A DNA stretch of 6,058 nt from assembly GCA_027488715.1 (NCBI GenBank), contig JAIYBD010000164.1:1-6058 (forward strand), given 5' to 3'. The translations under genes were made by a program, and so were the position numbers. The stretch's first letter is position 1. Every line of letters starts with the position of its first letter. The notes below the pieces were generated by a model. The model was not told where the DNA came from, searched no databases, and saw only the letters and a list, made by a program, of their open reading frames with translations. The stretch comes from Bacteroidota bacterium (GTDB lineage: Bacteria > Bacteroidota > Bacteroidia > UBA7662 > CANHCV01). Below are positions 1 through 3,959 of the stretch, piece after piece.

Positions 1-572
1 AGTAAGGCCGAACGATCGGCAAACTCTACATCTTCTTCCGAAAAATCCAATTCCAATTCAATCAAACTCGCAAACTGAATCAACTCATCCCGCAAAAGGG
101 CGATATCGTGCGACACCCCACCTCGCAACTGACTCAAGGCCAAATCTTTCTGTGCATCGCTGTCGGCCGCAATGAGATCGGCAACGGCTTCCGCTTGTGC
201 CAAATCGAAGCGGCCGTTCGCAAAAGCCCTCATCGTAAACTCTCCCGGACCAGCCAAATGCGCACCTTCCTGAATCAATCGCTCCAATATTCGCTTCAAT
301 AAAAACGGCGAGCCGTGGCCTGAAATTTCGGCGCTATCCTCTTTGGTGTAGCTCTTGGGGGCTCTAAAAATGGCCACCATCACTTCATCGATCAAGGTAG
401 AACCATCGGTAATCCATCCGTAGTGCAAGGTGTTCCCGGGCACTTCCTCCAGGTTGGTTCCTTTGAAACAACGATTGAGCATGGCAATACTTCCCGTTCC
501 TGATATGCGGATAACTCCGATGGCCGAACGGCCTGGGGGGGTGGCCAAAGCAACGATAACAGACTGATTCAT
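1..572 (-). CDS. mnmE: tRNA uridine-5-carboxymethylaminomethyl(34) synthesis GTPase MnmE, N-terminal part (cut by window edge)
   Basis: MnmE, with MnmG, modifies the wobble uridine U34 of certain tRNAs in the cytoplasm; its N-terminal domain binds a formyl-tetrahydrofolate-type cofactor and drives dimerisation. Read on the minus strand from the ATG at 572-570, 190 complete codons are present against a usual length near 450-465. The protein begins MNQSVIVALATPPGRSAIGV, the classic N-terminus. Other family motifs are SYTKED (residues 74-79), EISGHGSP (82-89), PGEFTMRAF (109-117) and NGRFDLAQAEAVADLIAADS (119-138), followed by the helical segment with ELDFSEEDVEF (174-184), a Bacteroidota-like version. 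The G domain and C-terminal CxGK motif would lie beyond position 1, so I cannot judge whether the gene is intact. The start is fixed by the N-terminal motif and by a TAnnTTTG element only 4 nt upstream. It is divergent from the lipoprotein operon. Confidence 0.96.
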   Translation of the reverse strand, partial: MNQSVIVALATPPGRSAIGVIRISGTGSIAMLNRCFKGTNLEEVPGNTLHYGWITDGSTLIDEVMVAIFRAPKSYTKEDSAEISGHGSPFLLKRILERLIQEGAHLAGPGEFTMRAFANGRFDLAQAEAVADLIAADSDAQKDLALSQLRGGVSHDIALLRDELIQFASLIELELDFSEEDVEFADRSAL

Positions 573-576
573 TTTG

Positions 577-584
577 CAAAGGTA
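577..584 (-). promoter_or_regulatory. Bacteroidota -7 promoter element of mnmE, 4 nt before the start codon
   Basis: On the minus strand the sequence reads TACCTTTGCAAAATG: a perfect TAnnTTTG, four bases, then the mnmE ATG. Transcription normally starts a few bases after this element, so the mRNA would start at or next to the ATG and have no room for a ribosome-binding site. I found no TTG at the usual distance of about 20 bases upstream; the nearest candidate is 26 bases away, so the -33 half is weak. The consensus is established for Bacteroidota; the leaderless reading is inference. Confidence 0.6.
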
Positions 585-673
585 GGAGGCAACCCCGAGG
601 AAGACCCCCTCAAATAGCAGTTTCTCATCGCAACCTTTCCAAAAATTTTCGTCCAAAAGGCAATATTAATTTT

Positions 674-701
674 TTGTTAACCCCTAATTTTGGTATTTTT
701 G
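674..701 (+). promoter_or_regulatory. Promoter of the lipoprotein-VTC-DUF4956-DUF2490 operon (TTG at -33, TATTTTTG at -7)
   Basis: TTG at 674-676, ending a run of six T, is followed after 17 bases by TATTTTTG at 694-701, matching the Bacteroidota TTG / TAnnTTTG promoter. The ATG at 708 lies only six bases further on. A second perfect match, TAATTTTG at 685-692, overlaps the same region but has no TTG at a suitable distance; it could give a slightly longer leader. Either way the 5' UTR would be very short. The rest of the 573-707 divergent region is AT-rich and shows no hairpin or operator that I can support. Confidence 0.6.
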
Positions 702-707
702 AAGAGC

Positions 708-1112
708 ATGAAACCAATTTTATTTTCATTTAGCCTTTGTTTGCTTGTTTTTGGATTTTCCTCCTGTACCAAAGAGTCGGGTACCGGCGGATTTGCATCG
801 GTTTCCGGTGTGGTGTGGACCCAGGATTGGGACAACACCTTTTCCATCATCAATTCGGAATTTCCAGCCATGGACGAAGACGTTTATTTGATGTATGGAA
901 CCGATTCCATCCCGAGTGAAGATGTTAAAACCTCCTACAATGGCTGGTTTTCATTCCCCTTCTTACAACCCGGGAAATATACCCTCTACGTTTATTCCAA
1001 TCGATATATCACTCCCGGAAATACCAATAAACTGGAGCCGGTTTTGATTCCATTTGAAATCAAGGACAAGCGTGAAAAGTTGGTTTTAGACACCATTGTC
1101 ATTAAAAGATGA
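708..1112 (+). CDS. Small envelope lipoprotein with a carboxypeptidase-regulatory-like beta-sandwich
   Basis: Predicted 134-residue lipoprotein. The N-terminus MKPILFSFSLCLLVFGFSSC has a short charged start, a hydrophobic core and a lipobox-like FSSC with Cys20 as the lipidation site. A T/K/E-rich linker follows. The mature part, from about residue 28, opens with ASVSGVV and later has TSYNGWFSFPFLQPGKYTLYVYS. This is the pattern of CarboxypepD_reg/Cna-B-type beta-sandwiches (variable strand, then a gly/pro turn before YxLxV). I chose the ATG at 708 over the in-frame TTG at 690: the latter lies inside a promoter match and would put an unneeded VFLKS before the signal peptide. Its TGA overlaps the ATG of the VTC gene (ATGA, 1109-1112), so the two are translationally coupled. 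Exact role unknown; by context it may be the anchored partner of the polymer-related proteins encoded downstream. Lipoprotein call strong, fold call moderate. Confidence 0.85.
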   Translation: MKPILFSFSLCLLVFGFSSCTKESGTGGFASVSGVVWTQDWDNTFSIINSEFPAMDEDVYLMYGTDSIPSEDVKTSYNGWFSFPFLQPGKYTLYVYSNRYITPGNTNKLEPVLIPFEIKDKREKLVLDTIVIKR

Positions 1113-1864
1113 TGTCATTACCGATCGAAGCGTTCGCTCCCGTTGGGTTGGACCAATTGGGGAAAGCCGACCTCATGTCGAGGGTCGATCGGAAATACTA
1201 TTTCCCGCTACACTTTTTGCCCAACATGTTGAATGCAATTCAGGATGATTACCTGATGTTGGAAGTCAATGGAGTTCGGCTAAACACGTATAAAACCTTG
1301 TATTTCGATACCGAAAAATTGGACTGTTTTGTACAGCATCACCGTGGAAACGGCCACCGTTACAAGGTTAGGCATCGCACCTACGTGGAGTCGAAGTTGG
1401 GATTCCTCGAAGTAAAACTGAAGAACAACAAAGGACGAACCATCAAGGATCGAATTCGTTTGGAGGAACCTCAACTATCCGAGGGCCAATCGTCGGTGTT
1501 TGTAGAATCGAAAACTCCGTTTCAAACCTCCGATTTGCGTCCTTCCATTTGGGTAGAGTACCAGCGTTTAACGTTGGTGGGTAAGCATCATCCCGAACGA
1601 GTAACGCTGGATCTTCACCTTACTTTTTCCAAAAAAAAAAAAAAAAAATCATTTCCCGATATCGTGATTGCCGAAGTAAAACAAGATCGTCAAGGCACAT
1701 CCCCCTTCGTAAAACTGATGCAAAAACACCATTTACGTCCAGGTGGCATCAGCAAATACTGCTTTGGGATCATGTCGTTGTTTCCCGATATCAAATCCAA
1801 TCATTTCAAAAACAAACTTCACCTTCTTAAAAAAACTACGCATGGATTTATTGCAAATCGCTAA
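1109..1864 (+). CDS. VTC domain-containing (polyphosphate polymerase-like) protein
   Basis: A 251-residue stand-alone VTC domain, a triphosphate-tunnel fold related to the catalytic domain of yeast Vtc4, which makes polyphosphate from ATP. Visible hallmarks in order: SRVDRKYYF (24-32), YFDT (65-68), KVRHRTY (86-92), EVKLK (101-105), RTIKDRI (110-116), VEYQRLTL (149-156), ERVTLD (163-168), AEVKQ (188-192) and SKYC (215-218). These supply the alternating Arg/Lys and Glu residues expected to line the tunnel; R88, R90, K103, R153, R164 and K216 are likely phosphate ligands and E189 a metal ligand, assigned by analogy. No signal peptide or membrane segment, so probably cytosolic or bound to the DUF4956 partner. 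The ATG at 1109 overlaps the lipoprotein stop; a second ATG follows at 1112. Oddity: 18 consecutive A at 1631-1648 encode Lys175-Lys180 (see findings). Family call firm; polyphosphate as the product is inferred. Confidence 0.92.
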   Translation: MMSLPIEAFAPVGLDQLGKADLMSRVDRKYYFPLHFLPNMLNAIQDDYLMLEVNGVRLNTYKTLYFDTEKLDCFVQHHRGNGHRYKVRHRTYVESKLGFLEVKLKNNKGRTIKDRIRLEEPQLSEGQSSVFVESKTPFQTSDLRPSIWVEYQRLTLVGKHHPERVTLDLHLTFSKKKKKKSFPDIVIAEVKQDRQGTSPFVKLMQKHHLRPGGISKYCFGIMSLFPDIKSNHFKNKLHLLKKTTHGFIANR

Positions 1865-2465
1865 CGAAGAAGTATTGTCAGCATCAGCTGATATTTTTGA
1901 TAAATTATCCAAGAAATTTTTCATTCGCTTGGCCATCGATTTATCCTCGGTGATCATTTTAATTCGATTTATTTATTTCCAGGTGTACAAAACGAAGGAT
2001 TTATTCTTCACTTACATCATTTTCAATCTCATCATCTTTTTGATTTCCTTTTCCTTGAACAAGGCAGAACTATCGATGGGTGCGGCCTTCGGACTATTTG
2101 CGGTTTTCAGCATGCTTCGCTACCGCACCGAGGATATTTCCATCAAAGACATGAGTTATTTATTCCTTTCCATTGCTTTGGGCGTTTTAAATGCCGTTAC
2201 CAAAGGAGGGTGGGAAGAACTCAGCACCATTTCTGCCATTATCTTATTGATTACTTGGTTATTGGAAAGTAATTGGTTGATGAAAAAAGAGAGCTCTAAG
2301 GTGATTTTTTACGATCAGATTGAATTGATTCCCACCGAAAATCACGAACAGCTCATGGCCGATATTCGATTGAGAACGGGAATTCCTGTTCACCGGGTTT
2401 TGGTGCAGAAAATTGATTTTCTGCGCGATTCCGCCCAAATTCGAATCTACTATTACGAAAAATGA
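1842..2465 (+). CDS. DUF4956 multi-pass inner-membrane protein
   Basis: A 207-residue protein with about five hydrophobic segments (roughly residues 26-46, 54-72, 77-92, 104-119 and 129-145) and a soluble C-terminal domain (146-207). The signature GAAFGLFAVFSMLRYRTEDI (80-99), followed by IKDMSYLF (101-108), is the characteristic DUF4956 block. The family is of unknown biochemical role but is commonly encoded beside VTC-domain proteins, so a part in polymer transfer or channel formation is a reasonable inference. I chose the ATG at 1842 over an in-frame GTG at 1743: the extra 33 residues would lie wholly within the VTC gene and do not look like the family, and the ATG is preceded by an A-rich stretch (TTAAAAAAACTA), the usual Bacteroidota initiation context. 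It overlaps the VTC 3' end by 23 nt and overlaps the next gene by ATGA at 2462-2465. Confidence 0.9.
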   Translation: MDLLQIANEEVLSASADIFDKLSKKFFIRLAIDLSSVIILIRFIYFQVYKTKDLFFTYIIFNLIIFLISFSLNKAELSMGAAFGLFAVFSMLRYRTEDISIKDMSYLFLSIALGVLNAVTKGGWEELSTISAIILLITWLLESNWLMKKESSKVIFYDQIELIPTENHEQLMADIRLRTGIPVHRVLVQKIDFLRDSAQIRIYYYEK

Positions 2466-3112
2466 GACTGGGCGGATTCATTCTTTTCTGTTGCTTCATT
2501 TCCGGCGCGCTTCACGCGCAAATGTCGGACGCTGGAGCTTGGTTTTCAGCTTCCCTAAGCCATAAGTGGAATAAAAAATGGTCGTCTGAACTCGAAACTC
2601 AATTGAGAATGGATCAAAACATTTCTCGATTGAATCGCGGATTCGAAGAACTCTCGTTGGAGTACCGTCCGATTTCTTGGCTGCGCTTTTCCGGACATTA
2701 CCGAGCGACGTGGGTGAACAACGGCAACTTCCGCAGCCGAACCTTTTTCGATTTGGCCGTAAAACCCAATCTTGGTAAGATTTCTCCATTTTACCGAATA
2801 CGTTATCAAAACCAATTTTCAGATTTTAATCAAGAAGATATTTTTGGCAATAACAATCGTTTCATTCGAAATAAATTTGGCATTAACTGGGATTTACCCA
2901 AGAAATTCAATGCCTCGGCTTCGGTTGACTCTTGGTATAACATCGCTTCGAATTCCCGGCAATTGGAAAATTTCAGGTATTATTTGGGCTTGGAAAAGGA
3001 AATCAATAAATCCCAATCCATCGAGTTGGGGTACCAAATCGATTGGGAAGTAAATCAGCGAAATCCGGCTCGAACCTACGTCATTTATTTGGGTTGGAAA
3101 CATAAAATTTAA
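2462..3112 (+). CDS. DUF2490 outer-membrane beta-barrel protein
   Basis: A 216-residue exported protein. Residues 1-19 form a signal peptide (MRLGGFILFCCFISGALHA), with cleavage predicted before Gln20. The mature chain is a series of alternating, aromatic-rich strands, for example AWFSASLSHKWNKKWSSELE, GFEELSLEYRPISWLRFSGH, PFYRIRYQNQF, SIELGYQIDWEVN and the terminal YVIYLGWKHKI. This is the pattern of the DUF2490 family of small Bacteroidota outer-membrane barrels, with roughly 10-12 strands. The Cys residues lie within the signal peptide but not in a lipobox, so lipidation is unlikely. Its ATG overlaps the DUF4956 stop (ATGA), placing it as the last gene of the four-gene operon and supplying an outer-membrane component. 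Substrate unknown; family call good, pore function inferred. Confidence 0.85.
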   Translation: MRLGGFILFCCFISGALHAQMSDAGAWFSASLSHKWNKKWSSELETQLRMDQNISRLNRGFEELSLEYRPISWLRFSGHYRATWVNNGNFRSRTFFDLAVKPNLGKISPFYRIRYQNQFSDFNQEDIFGNNNRFIRNKFGINWDLPKKFNASASVDSWYNIASNSRQLENFRYYLGLEKEINKSQSIELGYQIDWEVNQRNPARTYVIYLGWKHKI

Positions 3113-3134
3113 GTGCCTTCTTCTTTTTAAAACT

Positions 3135-3142
3135 TAATTTTG
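3135..3142 (+). promoter_or_regulatory. Bacteroidota -7 promoter element of the YdeI-like gene, 4 nt before its start codon
   Basis: The sequence TAATTTTGGAAGATG has a perfect TAnnTTTG (3135-3142), four bases, then the ATG at 3147. This is the same layout as at mnmE and implies a leaderless or nearly leaderless transcript. No TTG lies at the expected -33 distance, and the 34-nt gap after the DUF2490 stop contains no terminator hairpin, so read-through from the upstream operon is also possible. GGAAG just before the ATG resembles a Shine-Dalgarno site but is very close to the start (immediately adjacent). Confidence 0.5.
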
Positions 3143-3146
3143 GAAG

Positions 3147-3779
3147 ATGAAAAGCCTCAATCCTTCCGTTGATCTCTATCTGCTACAAGGATGCATGCGT
3201 TGTAAATACGGTGCAACACCCGATTGTAAGGTGCATCGCTGGGGCGATATTTTAGACGCTTTACGGCAAATTATTTTGGATTGCGGATTGGTAGAAGAGT
3301 TCAAATGGAGCCATCCTTGCTATTCCATGAAGGGAAAAAACATCGCCGTATTAGGCGCCTTTAAGGAGTACGCTTCCATCAATTTCTTCAAAGGCGCCTT
3401 GCTTTCCGATCCCGACCAACGACTCACCCAACCCTCCGAAAACTCACAGTCGGGAAGACAGTACCGATTCACCCACGTTTCCCAGGTTTGGGAACAAATA
3501 GATTTCGTCAAGGCCTTTATGTTTGAAGCCATTGAATTGGAAGCAGCAGGAAGAAAAGTACCGGTGAAGAAACACGAAGACTACGAAATTCCCGCCGAAT
3601 TGAAAGAAGTCCTCCAAAACGATCTAAAATTCGCAGCGGCCTTTTACGCCCTAACTCCCGGCCGGCAACGGAGCTACTTTTTGTACTTCTCCCAAGCCAA
3701 ACAATCGGCTACCCGATATTCCCGCATTGAAAAATCCCGGGATCGGATCTTCGCCGGAAAAGGTTGGAATGAAATGTAG
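3147..3779 (+). CDS. DUF1801 / YdeI-OmpD-associated family protein
   Basis: A 210-residue soluble protein without signal peptide or membrane segment. The N-terminal part (about 25-135) is a DUF1801-type fold: DALRQIILDCGLVEEFKWSHPCYS, then AVLGAFKEYASINFFKGALL. The C-terminal part (about 147-205) is the YdeI/OmdA-like helical tail: IPAELKEVLQ, LTPGRQRSYFLYF (169-181) and AKQSATRYSRIEK (184-196). Both parts together at just over 200 residues are usual for the Bacteroidota form. Near the N-terminus there is a Cys/His cluster, C16-M-R-C19 with C27-K-V-H30, plus C46 and C58, which might bind a metal or be redox active; this is inference. The biochemical function of the family is not established, although some relatives are linked to stress tolerance. 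The gene lies 34 nt after the operon with its own -7 element and converges on the OmpA-family gene. Confidence 0.88.
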   Translation: MKSLNPSVDLYLLQGCMRCKYGATPDCKVHRWGDILDALRQIILDCGLVEEFKWSHPCYSMKGKNIAVLGAFKEYASINFFKGALLSDPDQRLTQPSENSQSGRQYRFTHVSQVWEQIDFVKAFMFEAIELEAAGRKVPVKKHEDYEIPAELKEVLQNDLKFAAAFYALTPGRQRSYFLYFSQAKQSATRYSRIEKSRDRIFAGKGWNEM

Positions 3780-3811
3780 GGATTGACTTACTCGTTAACG
3801 GAAATACCTGT

Positions 3812-3837
3812 TTGGGTTGACTTTTATGTCAACCCAA
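3812..3837 (+). terminator. Hairpin 1 downstream of the YdeI-like gene (GGGTTGAC family)
   Basis: A perfect inverted repeat: 10-bp arms TTGGGTTGAC (3812-3821) and GTCAACCCAA (3828-3837) around a TTTTAT loop. It begins 33 nt after the plus-strand stop codon, so it is placed to end that transcript or protect its 3' end. No T-tract follows on the plus strand (the next bases are TATTATGG), so it is not a canonical intrinsic terminator. On the minus strand it also has no T run directly after. It shares its core word and loop pattern with hairpin 2. Confidence 0.5.
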
Positions 3838-3858
3838 TATTATGGAAACTCGATGAAA

Positions 3859-3923
3859 GAAGGGGTTGACATACGGGAAAAAGGAAGGGGTTGACATGCG
3901 GGAAAAAGGAAGGGGTTGACATG
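3859..3923. repeat. 25-bp tandem direct repeat, 2.6 copies
   Basis: Two full copies (3859-3883 and 3884-3908) differ at one base (A3873 versus G3898), and a partial third copy (3909-3923) runs into the left arm of hairpin 2. Each unit starts GAAGGGGTTGACAT and ends CGGGAAAAAG. Read on the minus strand, each copy is the right arm of hairpin 2 followed by a T5 tract. The array therefore looks like tandem duplication of the 3' half of a terminator. Confidence 0.85.
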
Positions 3924-3938
3924 TAAGTCAACCCCTTC
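3903..3938 (-). terminator. Intrinsic terminator of the OmpA-family gene (hairpin 2)
   Basis: On the minus strand, 21 nt after the TAA stop, 12-bp perfect arms GAAGGGGTTGAC (plus-strand 3938-3927) and GTCAACCCCTTC (3920-3909) enclose a TTACAT loop. They are followed by C and then TTTTT (3907-3903). This is a strong stem with a short U-tract, oriented to end transcription of the OmpA-family gene. The right arm and its T-tract are repeated twice more downstream in the tandem repeat. Confidence 0.75.
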
Positions 3939-3959
3939 TTCATAATTTGAACAATTTTT

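Noticed and set aside
385..579. Short minus-strand open frame at the mnmE start
   Set aside because: It is in a different frame from mnmE and has no family resemblance. The true frame starts at 572 and shows all MnmE N-terminal motifs.
690..707. Upstream TTG start giving a six-residue longer lipoprotein
   Set aside because: The TTG is part of a TAATTTTG promoter match. The ATG at 708 starts a textbook lipoprotein signal peptide.
1631..1648. A18 tract as proof of a broken VTC gene
   Set aside because: The run is exactly six codons and the frame stays open with family motifs on both sides, so the gene reads as intact.
1743..1841. Upstream GTG start for the DUF4956 protein
   Set aside because: The 33 extra residues lie in the VTC coding sequence in another frame and have low-complexity, non-family character. 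The ATG at 1842 has an A-rich upstream region and fits the family N-terminus.
2496..2815. Two minus-strand open frames of 97 and 86 codons
   Set aside because: Antisense shadows of the DUF2490 barrel gene, with basic, low-complexity composition and no start signals.
3866..3921. Three TTGACA words as sigma-70 -35 boxes
   Set aside because: No TATAAT-like sequence follows at 16-18 bases, the region is between convergent genes, and promoters here use TTG / TAnnTTTG.
3859..3923. Short CRISPR array
   Set aside because: The 25-bp units are directly adjacent with no unique spacers, and no cas gene is present.
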